A stretch of 64,000 nucleotides of DNA from Gaiellasilicea sp046594445 (GTDB lineage: Bacteria; Actinomycetota; Thermoleophilia; Gaiellales; Gaiellaceae): assembly GCA_046594445.1 (NCBI GenBank), contig JBKJSM010000122.1, forward strand, positions 1 to 64,000, read 5' to 3'. Shown here piece after piece: positions 7,064 to 14,586 of the stretch. Numbering within the stretch: the first letter of the stretch is position 1; each line of letters starts with the position of its first letter. A program made the position numbers and the translations under genes. The notes beneath the pieces were generated by a model. It was not told the DNA's origin, did not search any database, and saw only the letters and a list, made by a program, of their open reading frames with translations.

Positions 7064-7897
7064 TCAGCGCGCCAGGAAGTCGAGCACCGCCTGGTTGAAC
7101 TGCTCGGCGTGAGACGCGTTGATCCCGTGTGGGCCGCCCTCGATCACCACGAGCTCGCTGCCGTCGATCGCCGCGGCCGAGCGCTTACCACTGGCCTCGA
7201 ACGGGACGATGGCATCGGAGTCGCCGTGAATCACCAGCGTCGGCACCGTCAGCTTCTCCACATCGCCACGGAAATCTGTGCGACCGAACGCCGCGATGCA
7301 GTCCAGCGTGCCCTTCGGGGAAGCCTGCGCTGCGACATCGCGGGCGTACTCCCGCTGAGCCTCGCTCACCTTCATGGCGTCGCCGGCGCTGAAGAAATTG
7401 GTTGTGAACTCGTCGAGGAACGCGAGCCGGTCGCTCTTCAGACCCGCCTCCATACCGGCGATGGCGTCGTCGTCCAACACGCCGTCGGGGTTGTCGTCGG
7501 ACTTGAAGAGATACGGCGGGACGGCCGACGCGAGCACGGCTTTCGCCACCCGGTCACTGCCGTGAACGCCGAGATAGCGCACAACTTCTCCGCCGCCCAT
7601 GGAGAACCCGACGAGCGCGGCCTCACGCAGGTCGAGGTGCTGCATCAGCTTGTCGAGGTCAGCAGCGAGTGTGTCGTAGTCGTAGCCGCCCCACGGCTGT
7701 GAGGACTCACCGAAGCCACGCCGGTCGTATGCGATCACCCGGTAGCCGGCCTCGACCAGGGCGGGCACCTGGCTCTCCCACGAGCGGCCGCTCAGGGGCC
7801 AGCCATGAATCAAAACCACCGGCTTTCCCGTTCCGTAGTCCTCGTAGTGCAACTCGATCGGATTGCCGTTCTCATTACCTACCGACAGCTTGGGCAT
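7064..7897 (-). CDS. Alpha/beta hydrolase, non-heme chloroperoxidase/perhydrolase type
   Basis: Cofactor-free serine hydrolase of the bacterial chloroperoxidase family; such enzymes hydrolyse esters and can form peracids. With the start at ATG 7897 (GGAGG 7 nt upstream) the protein has 277 residues and the catalytic triad falls at S99 (GFSMGGGE), D228 (HGDSDAIVP) and H257 (GGPHGIN), very close to the known S-D-H positions of the family. The oxyanion-hole motif HGWPLSGRSW and YDRRGFGESSQPW are also present. The open frame continues upstream through the tRNA but has no coding character there, so I placed the start internally. Single gene with its own terminator; substrate unknown. Confidence 0.92.
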   Translation of the reverse strand: MPKLSVGNENGNPIELHYEDYGTGKPVVLIHGWPLSGRSWESQVPALVEAGYRVIAYDRRGFGESSQPWGGYDYDTLAADLDKLMQHLDLREAALVGFSMGGGEVVRYLGVHGSDRVAKAVLASAVPPYLFKSDDNPDGVLDDDAIAGMEAGLKSDRLAFLDEFTTNFFSAGDAMKVSEAQREYARDVAAQASPKGTLDCIAAFGRTDFRGDVEKLTVPTLVIHGDSDAIVPFEASGKRSAAAIDGSELVVIEGGPHGINASHAEQFNQAVLDFLAR

Positions 7898-8010
7898 GCT
7901 CGAACCTCCGGCTCGCTTAGGTGCTAACGGTTCGCACCTCCACGCAGAGCGGTTCGACGTGGCGACACCGGAGGGCTCGACCTGCAGATCGGCGGTCAGA
8001 GCAAGCGGTA

Positions 8011-8084
8011 TAGCGGGGGCAGGATTTGAACCTGCGACCTCCGGGTTATGAGCCCGGCGAGCTACCTGGCTGCTCCACCCCGCG
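8011..8084 (-). tRNA. tRNA-fMet (CAT), initiator
   Basis: The minus strand folds into a full cloverleaf of 74 nt without an encoded CCA. Anticodon CAT sits in a loop closed by three consecutive G-C pairs (CCGGGCTCATAACCCGG), the hallmark of initiator tRNA. The acceptor stem has an unpaired first position (C1 opposite U72), also an initiator trait, and discriminator A73. Its 5' part overlaps the last 23 bases of the gene at 8062-8874 on the same strand. Confidence 0.95.
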
Positions 8085-8874
8085 ACGCGGCGTTCATAGT
8101 AGCGGAGCCCTCCAGCAGGCGCGACAGCTCGGGCCACGGCGCCGCACCCTCCAGCCAGGAGTACGACCCTTCGTCGAGCAGCTCCCGAGCTGCGCGGACG
8201 GCGGCGCCGTACGCGGCGCGCGTGAGGCCGGAGCCAAAGGTGACGCGGGCAACGCCCAGGCTCGCGAGCTCGGCGATCGGCGGCGTCGCCGAACCGGCGA
8301 GGATGTTGACCGGGCCGTCGATCCGCTCCGAGAGCGCCGCGATCGCGGCGCGCTCGGAGACGCCGATCGGGAAGACGCACTCCGCTCCGGCGGCGAGGTA
8401 GGCGTTCCCCCGCTCGACCGCCTCGTCGACGCCTCCCGTGCCCTCGAGGAAAACGTCGGTTCTCGCGTTGATCACGAGCGCCTTCCCCACTGCCGCCCGC
8501 ACGGCCCGGATGCGCTCGGCGTGCTCCTCCGGCGGCCCTGCCTTGTCCTCGAGGTTCAGGCCCGCGACGCCTGCCGCGACTGCCGCCCGCGCGGTGGCGG
8601 CGGGATCGCCGTAACCCGCCTCGAGGTCGGCGGTGACCGGCACGTCGACCGCCTGAGCGATCCGGCCCACCACGGCGAGCATCTCCTCGGCCGGGATCCG
8701 CTCGCCGTCCGGATAGCCGAGCGACGCGGCGACGCCGGAGCTCGTCGTTGCAAGCGCGCGACAGCCGGGGAGCGCCGCGACGAGGAGCGCGCTGCCGACA
8801 TCCCAGACGTTCGGCAGGACGAGGATCGGCGGCGTCCGGTGGAGCCGGCGCAGCTCGTCCGCGCGCGCGCTCAC
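8062..8874 (-). CDS. Isocitrate lyase/PEP mutase superfamily protein
   Basis: TIM-barrel enzyme acting on C-C or C-P bonds of 2-oxo-acid-like compounds, 270 residues as usual for the PEP-mutase/oxaloacetate-decarboxylase branch. Motifs: LPNVWDVGSALL at the N-terminus, TTSSGVAASLGYPDGE, metal-binding VTADLEAGYGD and GLNLEDK, then INARTDVFL. The KKCGH loop of true isocitrate lyases is absent, so isocitrate is unlikely as substrate. GTG 8874 overlaps the stop of the nitronate monooxygenase gene (GTGA). The last seven codons and the stop lie inside the initiator tRNA gene, so tRNA processing would cut the end off this message. Confidence 0.88.
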   Translation of the reverse strand: MSARADELRRLHRTPPILVLPNVWDVGSALLVAALPGCRALATTSSGVAASLGYPDGERIPAEEMLAVVGRIAQAVDVPVTADLEAGYGDPAATARAAVAAGVAGLNLEDKAGPPEEHAERIRAVRAAVGKALVINARTDVFLEGTGGVDEAVERGNAYLAAGAECVFPIGVSERAAIAALSERIDGPVNILAGSATPPIAELASLGVARVTFGSGLTRAAYGAAVRAARELLDEGSYSWLEGAAPWPELSRLLEGSATMNAASRGGAAR

Positions 8875-9848
8875 GCGAGCATCCCCGTCAGACGGTCACG
8901 GAGGATCCCCTCGGCCTCGGCGACGACCGCTCGGACGACGTCGCCGGCGGGCAGAATCGAGTCCACGAGCCCCGCCGACTGCCCGACCCACATCGCCACG
9001 TAGTCCTGGTCACCCCGGTCCCGGGCTTCGGCCAGGCGTGCCCGCACCTCTTCCCGGCGGCGCCGGAGCTCGGGCTCGCGGCCGAGCCACTCCTCGACGA
9101 ATCGCGTCCTCGTCACCCGAGACCACGCGCCGGGCCAGTCCTTCCCTGCGAGCGTGTCGGGAACGGTCGTCAGAACGGTGTCGTGGCCGTCGCTCGCGAC
9201 GATCGCCGCTTTCGCAGCCGCTGATCCCGGCGCCTCGTCGGTGGCGAGGAACCTCGTTCCCATCAGAACGCCCTCAGCGCCGAGAGCGAGCGCGGCCGCC
9301 AGCCCGGCGCCGTCTGCGAACCCGCCTGCGGCGATCACGGGAATCGGCGCCACGCTCTTCACGACCTGGCGGACGAGCACCGAGGAGCCGATCTCGCCCA
9401 CGTGCCCGCCGCCTTCGGTTCCCTGAGCGACGATCACGTCCGCACCGGCCTCGGCCGCGAGCACCGCGTCCGGAAGCTCGGCAACCATGTGCATCACCTT
9501 CGCGCCCCGCTCGTGCGCGCGGGCGAAGATCGAACGGAGATCCTGGTCGTCGCGCGGCCATGCTGTCGACAGCACCTCGGGCTCGAGCGCGAGCACCGGC
9601 TCGAGCAGCTCCTCGTTGCCGAACAGGAGCAGGTTGACGCCGAGCGGCGCGTCCGTCAGCTCGCGGGCGCGCCCGACGTGGCTACGAACGGCCTCCGCGT
9701 TCAACCAGGAGGCCCCGATCACGCCGAGCCCGCCCGCCGCGGACACGCAACCTGCGAGCTCCCCGTCAGCGCCGCCGCCTCCCATCCCTGCGCAGATCAC
9801 TGGATGCTCGACGCCCACCAGCTCGGTGAACGCCGTCCGGATGCTCAC
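8871..9848 (-). CDS. Nitronate monooxygenase family protein (NPD-like)
   Basis: FMN-dependent TIM-barrel oxygenase, 325 residues. Start region TAFTELVGVEHPVICAGMGG is the family N-terminus; phosphate-binding and active-site segments GTEGGGHVGE, PVIAAGGFADG and GAEGVLMGTRFLAT are all present, as is the C-terminal YVAMWVGQSAGLV typical of the actinobacterial group. GTG 9848 overlaps the stop of the PAP2 gene as GTGA; the open frame extends further upstream but only in shadow. It sits between a PAP2 phosphatase and a PEP-mutase-like enzyme with coupled starts. The family detoxifies alkyl nitronates such as propionate-3-nitronate; the actual substrate is not shown by sequence. Confidence 0.9.
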   Translation of the reverse strand: MSIRTAFTELVGVEHPVICAGMGGGGADGELAGCVSAAGGLGVIGASWLNAEAVRSHVGRARELTDAPLGVNLLLFGNEELLEPVLALEPEVLSTAWPRDDQDLRSIFARAHERGAKVMHMVAELPDAVLAAEAGADVIVAQGTEGGGHVGEIGSSVLVRQVVKSVAPIPVIAAGGFADGAGLAAALALGAEGVLMGTRFLATDEAPGSAAAKAAIVASDGHDTVLTTVPDTLAGKDWPGAWSRVTRTRFVEEWLGREPELRRRREEVRARLAEARDRGDQDYVAMWVGQSAGLVDSILPAGDVVRAVVAEAEGILRDRLTGMLA

Positions 9849-10591
9849 GCGGTGCAGACGCGCCGGTCGTCCGCGCGACGGCGGCCCTGCCACCAGCCGG
9901 CCGCCAGGAAGCCGACCGCCAGCACGAGCATCCCTGCGGCCGCGTCGAGCAGGAAGTGGTTCCCGGTCACGACGATCGTCAGTACGACGAGCGGCGGGTA
10001 AAGCGCCCCTGCCAGCCGCACGACGTGGGAGCGCCCGAAGCGGATCAGCCCCATTCCCACGCCGAGAGCATACGCCGCGTGCAGCGAGGGGACGGCCGCG
10101 ACCGGGTTCGAAAGCGCCGAGGAGGTCGGCGAGCCGATGTCGATCCCCGAGAGCAGCAGCAGCGTGTCCTCGAGGCCCACGCCCGCGAGCCGCGGCGGCG
10201 CGGTCGGATACAGCCAGTGGATCACGACAGCCAGCGCCGTCGCGGCGAGGAAGCCATCCCGAAAGCCCCGGAAGCCGTTGCGGGAGCGGCGGTAGAGCCA
10301 GACGAAGAAAATCCCCGTGAAAAGGAAGTGCCCGACGAAGTAGAAGAGGTTGAGCGCGGCGACGAGGTTCGGCAGCGCCAGGAACGCCCGCTGGAGCGAT
10401 TGCTCCCACGCGAGCCCGAGTACCTGCTCGGCGGAGACGATCCGATCCGCGTTCGCGAACGCTTGCGCCCAGTTCGGCTCCATCGCATGCCTCGCCGCCT
10501 CGTAGGCTCCGAACGCCCCGAGCACGACGGCGAGCTGCGCGACTCCGTCACGTCTCGCCAGGAATTGCCTGACGCGCGACATCAGGTCCAT
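9845..10591 (-). CDS. PAP2-superfamily membrane protein (inositolphosphotransferase-like)
   Basis: Integral membrane enzyme, 248 residues with about six hydrophobic helices. The PAP2_3-type active-site boxes are visible: VPSLHAAYALGVGMGL and VVTGNHFLLDAAAGML. YPTAPPR ahead of them is typical of the subfamily that includes actinobacterial inositol-phosphoceramide-synthase-like and phosphatidylinositol-phosphate enzymes. First gene of a three-gene minus-strand unit; the two following genes start inside the preceding stop. ATG 10591 and ATG 10582 are both possible starts. The lipid substrate is unknown. Confidence 0.85.
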   Translation of the reverse strand: MDLMSRVRQFLARRDGVAQLAVVLGAFGAYEAARHAMEPNWAQAFANADRIVSAEQVLGLAWEQSLQRAFLALPNLVAALNLFYFVGHFLFTGIFFVWLYRRSRNGFRGFRDGFLAATALAVVIHWLYPTAPPRLAGVGLEDTLLLLSGIDIGSPTSSALSNPVAAVPSLHAAYALGVGMGLIRFGRSHVVRLAGALYPPLVVLTIVVTGNHFLLDAAAGMLVLAVGFLAAGWWQGRRRADDRRVCTA

Positions 10592-10605
10592 TCAAACACC
10601 GTTGG

Positions 10606-10611
10606 TAGCCT
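10606..10611 (+). promoter_or_regulatory. -10 box TAGCCT of the coiled-coil/Ppx operon
   Basis: TAGCCT is 7 nt before the ATG at 10619, in the 27-bp gap between this operon and the divergent PAP2 gene. Confidence 0.4.
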
Positions 10612-10618
10612 TGTCGCA

Positions 10619-10936
10619 ATGCTCTTTTGGCTTGCACTCACGAACGCGCTCCTGCTCACGGTCGGGTCTGCGATCTATCTAACGCTGAAGGGGCTCACCG
10701 CCTTCCGCGACGTCAAGCGGCTCGGCCGCGAGGTCGGCTCCGAGCTCGACCGGATCACGGCCGCCACCGGCCAGATCGAACGCCACCTTGCGCTGGCCGC
10801 TGAGAGCGGGAGCCGGCTCGAGGGCTCGCTCGAGCGGCTGCGCGAGTCGCGCGCCCGCCTGAACGTCCTCACGAGCGCGCTCGCGGACGTGTGGGCCGCC
10901 GTCGGCCGCGTGACCGCGGTCTATCCGAAGAAGTGA
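10619..10936 (+). CDS. Small membrane-anchored coiled-coil protein
   Basis: No function recognised. The 105-residue protein has one N-terminal membrane helix (LFWLALTNALLLTVGSAIYL) followed by about 75 residues with heptad-like spacing (VGSELDRITAATGQIERHLA, LEGSLERLRESRARLNVLTS), so a cytoplasmic coiled coil anchored to the membrane. The design is like small DUF948-type proteins. Its stop overlaps the GTG of the Ppx/GppA gene (GTGA), so the two are made together. ATG 10619 is the only start that includes the membrane helix and fits the promoter box. Confidence 0.7.
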   Translation: MLFWLALTNALLLTVGSAIYLTLKGLTAFRDVKRLGREVGSELDRITAATGQIERHLALAAESGSRLEGSLERLRESRARLNVLTSALADVWAAVGRVTAVYPKK

Positions 10937-11826
10937 GAGTCGCCGCGGTCGACCTGGGGACGAACTCGACGCGTCTCCTGGTGGCCGACATCAACGGGAC
11001 GCTCGTGGAGGTCGTGCGCCGGCTCCGGATCACTCGGCTCGGCGAGGGAGTCGACGAGCGCGGGATCCTCCTCCCCGTCCCGATCGCACGTGTCCGCAAT
11101 GTCCTCTCGGAGTACCGCCAGGAGCTCGAGGCGCTCGGCGCCCAGCGGACGCTCTGCATCGCCACAAGCGCCGTGCGTGACGCCGAGAACGGCGAGGCGT
11201 TCCTGGGCGAGATCGAGTGGAGCTATGGCTTCACGACGCGCCTGCTGACCGGCGAGGAGGAGGCGGCGATGACGCTGCGCGGCGTCGGTGCCCTCGAGCC
11301 CGGGACGATGGTGGTCGACATCGGCGGCGGCTCCACCGAGATCCAGGTCGTCGGCACCGACGTCCGCTCCAGCCTGGACATCGGCTGCGTGCGCATGACC
11401 GAGCGCTTCGGTGAGGACGTCGGAGCGGTGCGCGCGCACGTGCGCGGGCTTCTCCCCGCCGCGCCCGCCGACCGAGCCGTCGGCGTCGCCGGCACCGTGA
11501 CGACGATCGCCGCGCTCGACCTCGGCCTGGAGGAGTACGACCCGGAGCGGATCCACGGGCACGCGGTCAGCGCGGGCGCAGTGGAGGAGCAGCTGGCTCG
11601 GCTCGCGGCGCTGGCGGTCGAGGAGCGGGCGGAGATCGTCGAGCCCGGCCGGGCGCCCGTGATCGTCGCCGGCGCGGCGATCCTGGCCGAGATCCTCGAC
11701 GTCTACGGGCTGCAGGCAATCGAGGCGAGCGAGCGGGACATCCTCCACGGCGCGGCGCTCGCCGCCGCGGAGCTGCCCGAGCGTGAAGAAGGCGCGGCGC
11801 CGCCCGGCGCGTACACCTGCTGCTAG
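10933..11826 (+). CDS. Ppx/GppA family exopolyphosphatase
   Basis: Hydrolyses terminal phosphate from polyphosphate and/or pppGpp, 297 residues (the short actinobacterial form without the C-terminal HD domain). Actin-like ATPase-fold motifs: AAVDLGTNSTRLLVAD (phosphate 1), ATSAVRDAENGEAF, the conserved Glu in TGEEEA, VVDIGGGSTEI (phosphate 2) and GVAGTVTTIAALDL. GTG 10933 overlaps the stop of the coiled-coil gene; an upstream frame extension is only overlap with that gene. The C-terminus (GAYTCC) ends in two Cys, which is unusual for the family but outside the active site. Confidence 0.9.
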   Translation: MRVAAVDLGTNSTRLLVADINGTLVEVVRRLRITRLGEGVDERGILLPVPIARVRNVLSEYRQELEALGAQRTLCIATSAVRDAENGEAFLGEIEWSYGFTTRLLTGEEEAAMTLRGVGALEPGTMVVDIGGGSTEIQVVGTDVRSSLDIGCVRMTERFGEDVGAVRAHVRGLLPAAPADRAVGVAGTVTTIAALDLGLEEYDPERIHGHAVSAGAVEEQLARLAALAVEERAEIVEPGRAPVIVAGAAILAEILDVYGLQAIEASERDILHGAALAAAELPEREEGAAPPGAYTCC

Positions 11827-11830
11827 ACGG

Positions 11831-12241
11831 CTAGATCTCTTCCTCGAGCGGCGGCTCGTCCTCGGCGAGGCGCCGCTGGAGCACCGCACGCGAGAGCACG
11901 CCGACGAGCCGACCGTCCTCGACGACCGGCACCCGCTCGAGATCCTGCTCCTCCAGGAACCGGTACGCCTCGTCAAGCGGAACGTCGGAGCCGATCGTGT
12001 TCAGCGGCGGCTCGGCGATCGCCCGTAACTCGGTGGTGCGCGGGTCGAGCCCTGCGGCGACGACCTCGCGGACGAGGGTCTTCCGCGTCACGACGCCGAG
12101 CAGCCGACCATCGTCGGAGACGAAAACGGCGCGCACCTCGGGGCGGCTGAGCGCCTCCCCGGCCTGCTGCGCGCTCGCGACGCCGTCGAACATCGGCGGA
12201 TCGGCGAGCATCGCGTCGCGCACGCGGTCAGTCGTCGTCAC
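11831..12241 (-). CDS. Two-CBS-domain protein
   Basis: Adenosyl-ligand sensor of 136 residues made only of a CBS pair: RVRDAMLADPPMFDGVASAQ with VRAVFVSDDGRLLGVVTRKT, then LNTIGSDVPLDEAYRFLEEQ with VPVVEDGRLVGVLSRAVLQR. Stand-alone CBS pairs usually bind AMP, ATP or SAM and regulate a partner. GTG 12241 overlaps the stop of the glutamate dehydrogenase gene as GTGA, so regulation of that enzyme or of nitrogen metabolism is a reasonable guess, but there is no direct evidence. The acidic end (EDEPPLEEEI) is not part of the fold. Confidence 0.88.
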   Translation of the reverse strand: MTTTDRVRDAMLADPPMFDGVASAQQAGEALSRPEVRAVFVSDDGRLLGVVTRKTLVREVVAAGLDPRTTELRAIAEPPLNTIGSDVPLDEAYRFLEEQDLERVPVVEDGRLVGVLSRAVLQRRLAEDEPPLEEEI

Positions 12242-13524
12242 GGATACAGCCCGCGCGCGTCGAGCGCCGCCGCGACTTCCCGGATCCCGGCGACGAGCGC
12301 GGCGGTCCTGAGCGTGACCTCCCGCTCCTCGGAGATCTTCCAGACCCGGTCGAAGGCGTCGTTCAGCTTCTCGGCGAGCTTGTCGCGGATCTCCTCGCGG
12401 TCCCAGAAGAGCCGTCCGAGATCCTGCACCCACTCGAAGTAGGAGACGGTGACGCCGCCGGCGTTCGTGAGAATGTCCGGCAGGATCGGGATCCCGCGCT
12501 CGGACAAAATCGCGTCCGCCTCGAGCGAGGTCGGCCCGTTCGCCCCCTCCGCGATCATCCGCGCGTTGATGCGGGCGGCGTTCTGCTCGGTCACCTGATC
12601 CTCTCGCGCGGCCAGCACAAGGATGTCGCAGGGCAGCTCGAGCAGCTCCTCGTTCGTGATCCTCGCACCGGTGGGCCAGTCCTCGAGCGAGCCGTGCTTC
12701 TCGGCGAACGCGCTCATCGCGTGCACGTCGAGGCCGGCCGGGTCGTGGACGCCGCCGGAGATGTCGGAGACGGCGATCACCGTCGCACCGAGGTCGGCGA
12801 GCTCGTGCGCGGCGATCCCGCCGACGTTCCCAAAGCCCTGGACGACGCAGCGCTGCTCGGCCAGCGTCCAGCCGAGGCGCTCGCAGGCACGCGCGATCAC
12901 CATCACGACGCCGGCGCCCGTCGCCTCGTGGCGAAAGACCGATCCGCCGATCGAGATCGGCTTGCCGGTCACGATCTCCGGGACGGCATGGCCGACCTGC
13001 ATCGAGTACGTGTCCATCATCCAGGCCATCGTCTGCTCGTTCGTCGCCATGTCCGGCGCCGGGATGTCCTCCTGTGGCCCAATGAAGGGCAGCAGGTCGG
13101 AGGTGAAGCGCCGCGTGATCCCTTGTAGCTCGCGTTGGGAGAGCTGGCGCGGGTTGCAGCGCACGCCGCCCTTGGCGCCGCCATAGGGAAGCCGCAGCAG
13201 GGCGCACTTCCACGTCATCCAGACCGCAAGCGCCGCGCACTCGCCGAGCGTGACCTCGGGGTCGTAGCGGATGCCGCCCTTCGTCGGCCCGAGGACGGAG
13301 GAGTGCTGGACGCGGTAGCCGGCGAAGACGACGCGCCGGCCGTCGTCCATCTTCACGGGCAAGGAGAGCATCACGGCGCGCTCCGGATAGCGCAGGCGCT
13401 CGGCCACGGCGTCCGAGACGCCGGTGTACGGCAGCGCCAGCTCGAACTGGGCGATCGCGGTCTCGAAGAGCGGCGTGTCCCACTCGAGGTGTGTCTGTGC
13501 GGCGGTTTCCTCGATCCTGGCCAC
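12238..13524 (-). CDS. gdhA: Glutamate dehydrogenase (Glu/Leu/Phe/Val family)
   Basis: Oxidative deamination of glutamate to 2-oxoglutarate with NAD(P). At 428 residues it has normal family length. Counting from GTG 13524, the substrate and catalytic residues fall at K82 (GPTKGGIRYDP), K106 (WMTWKCALLR), K118 (LPYGGAKGGVR) and D158 (PAPDM); the 24-12-40 spacing matches the classic clostridial enzyme. The Rossmann motif is VVQGFGNVGGIAA and C-terminal LPDILTNAGGVTVSYFEW is also typical. The open frame extends upstream through the tRNA-Leu but that part is shadow. TACACT 6 nt before the GTG supports this start. It is followed by an overlapping CBS gene. Confidence 0.93.
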   Translation of the reverse strand: MARIEETAAQTHLEWDTPLFETAIAQFELALPYTGVSDAVAERLRYPERAVMLSLPVKMDDGRRVVFAGYRVQHSSVLGPTKGGIRYDPEVTLGECAALAVWMTWKCALLRLPYGGAKGGVRCNPRQLSQRELQGITRRFTSDLLPFIGPQEDIPAPDMATNEQTMAWMMDTYSMQVGHAVPEIVTGKPISIGGSVFRHEATGAGVVMVIARACERLGWTLAEQRCVVQGFGNVGGIAAHELADLGATVIAVSDISGGVHDPAGLDVHAMSAFAEKHGSLEDWPTGARITNEELLELPCDILVLAAREDQVTEQNAARINARMIAEGANGPTSLEADAILSERGIPILPDILTNAGGVTVSYFEWVQDLGRLFWDREEIRDKLAEKLNDAFDRVWKISEEREVTLRTAALVAGIREVAAALDARGLYP

Positions 13525-13530
13525 CGCGGC

Positions 13531-13536
13531 AGTGTA
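13531..13536 (-). promoter_or_regulatory. -10 box TACACT of glutamate dehydrogenase
   Basis: On the minus strand TACACT ends 6 nt before GTG 13524, with no ribosome binding site possible between them. Confidence 0.5.
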
Positions 13537-13653
13537 TGCATCGCCGATCCTGGACGATTTGTTGAGAACCGGGAGCGAAGCGACCTCTTCAGGGGTCTTA
13601 GCGCGAAGGACGGGCCGCTCCCGCGGCCCGTCCTTCTTGCGCCGGAAGTGCAG

Positions 13654-13737
13654 TGCCGGGGGCGGGAGTCGAACCCGCACGGCCGTGAGGCCGGCCGATT
13701 TTAAGTCGACCGCGTCTGCCAGTTCCGCCACCCCGGC
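13654..13737 (-). tRNA. tRNA-Leu (TAA)
   Basis: Minus-strand cloverleaf of 84 nt with a long class II variable arm (GGCCGGCCTCACGGCCG region) as expected for leucine. Acceptor stem GCCGGGG/CCCCGGC, anticodon loop CTTAAAA giving TAA, T-arm GGTTCGACTCC, discriminator A. No CCA is encoded. TTA codons are rare in such GC-rich genomes, so this tRNA reads uncommon codons. Confidence 0.95.
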
Positions 13738-13749
13738 TTGCTAGCGCAA

Positions 13750-13779
13750 GATAAGCATCCGCGGGAGCGGATGCTTATC
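13750..13779 (-). terminator. Perfect 13-bp hairpin between the DUF3105 gene and tRNA-Leu
   Basis: GATAAGCATCCGC and GCGGATGCTTATC pair without mismatch around GGGA. It lies just upstream of the tRNA-Leu 5' end and after the DUF3105 stop on the same strand. With no T-run it may be a terminator or an RNA processing site. Confidence 0.5.
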
Positions 13780-13797
13780 GCGCGAAGATCCCTGAAG

Positions 13798-13814
13798 GGG
13801 CCGCTGCGCGGCCC
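13798..13814 (-). terminator. GC-rich hairpin after the DUF3105 gene
   Basis: GGGCCGC/GCGGCCC with loop TGC lies 23 nt after the stop at 13837 in the minus direction. Confidence 0.35.
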
Positions 13815-13836
13815 AACCGCCTCGCGCGCCGTCGTG

Positions 13837-14526
13837 TTAGCTACCCGGCGTTAAGAGCTCGGGCGGGAAGCGCTCGGGGCCCTTGAAGCGATGATCGTCC
13901 ACGAAGGCCGAGAAGGCGTTCTCATCGAACCTCGGGCAGGTTGCGAGGAAGCCCTGGCCCTTCAGGTCGCCCTCGCGCGCCGTCGTCCAGGCCGAGAGCG
14001 CGATCTTGTTCCCGAGTTTCGGAAGCGGCGCCACGATCATCCCGTTCGGGTCGTCGGAGTAGAACGTCCTGATCTGCTCCACGTCCGAGTCGGGGACGTC
14101 CTTGCCGTAGTGGATGACGACCGCGCCGTGCTCGAGGTTGTGCAGGGTCTGGGCGAACGGAACGGGATCCTCGTACGAGCCGTAGACGGCGGGCTGCTCG
14201 TTGTGCGGGCCGCTCGTCGGCGGATCCGTGTTCCACTTCGGGCTCGTCGTTGCGGCGAGATCGACCGTGTGCTCTCCGACCACGCCCGGCGCGACCTTGA
14301 GGGTGCAGCCAGCCTCCTCCAGCGCCGAGCGCGAGTCGCCGGAGCCGCCGCCGCCGGTCAGCAGGATCACGGCGGCGACCGCGGCGGCCAGCGCGAGCGC
14401 GCCGGCGACGACCAAGAAGATGAGCTTCCGGCGCTGGTCGGTCACGGCCGGGTCCGTGGGCGTCGAGCGACGCTGCGGTCCCTGGGGGCGCTTCGGCGGA
14501 TTCGGGACGCGGTCTTTTCTGGCCAT
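13837..14526 (-). CDS. DUF3105 family membrane-anchored protein
   Basis: Function unknown, 229 residues. A basic, Pro-rich cytoplasmic N-terminus (MARKDRVPNPPKRPQGPQRR) is followed by one membrane helix (KLIFLVVAGALALAAAVAAV), a Gly/Ser linker and an exported DUF3105 domain with its conserved motifs: PPTSGPHNEQPAVYGSYED, LHNLEHGAVVIHYG and FLATCPRFDENAFSAFVD. The conserved His residues in SGPHN and NLEHGAVVIHY hint at metal binding. Start ATG 14526 was chosen because the open frame upstream lacks coding character and TACGAT sits 10 nt before it. Divergent from rmuC. Confidence 0.85.
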   Translation of the reverse strand: MARKDRVPNPPKRPQGPQRRSTPTDPAVTDQRRKLIFLVVAGALALAAAVAAVILLTGGGGSGDSRSALEEAGCTLKVAPGVVGEHTVDLAATTSPKWNTDPPTSGPHNEQPAVYGSYEDPVPFAQTLHNLEHGAVVIHYGKDVPDSDVEQIRTFYSDDPNGMIVAPLPKLGNKIALSAWTTAREGDLKGQGFLATCPRFDENAFSAFVDDHRFKGPERFPPELLTPGS

Positions 14527-14536
14527 ACGGCGAGCG

Positions 14537-14577
14537 ATCGTACCGATTCGTGCGCCGTCCGACCGCATCTCTACCGT
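14537..14577. promoter_or_regulatory. Divergent -10 boxes for the DUF3105 gene and rmuC
   Basis: TACGAT on the minus strand (14537-14542) is 10 nt before ATG 14526. TACCGT on the plus strand (14572-14577) is 9 nt before ATG 14587. Both genes would have very short or no leaders. Confidence 0.4.
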
Positions 14578-14586
14578 TCGTCGGCC

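Noticed and set aside
13525..13731. N-terminal extension of glutamate dehydrogenase to 13731
   Set aside because: It would read through the tRNA-Leu gene, and the catalytic lysine spacing and the -10 box place the start at 13524.
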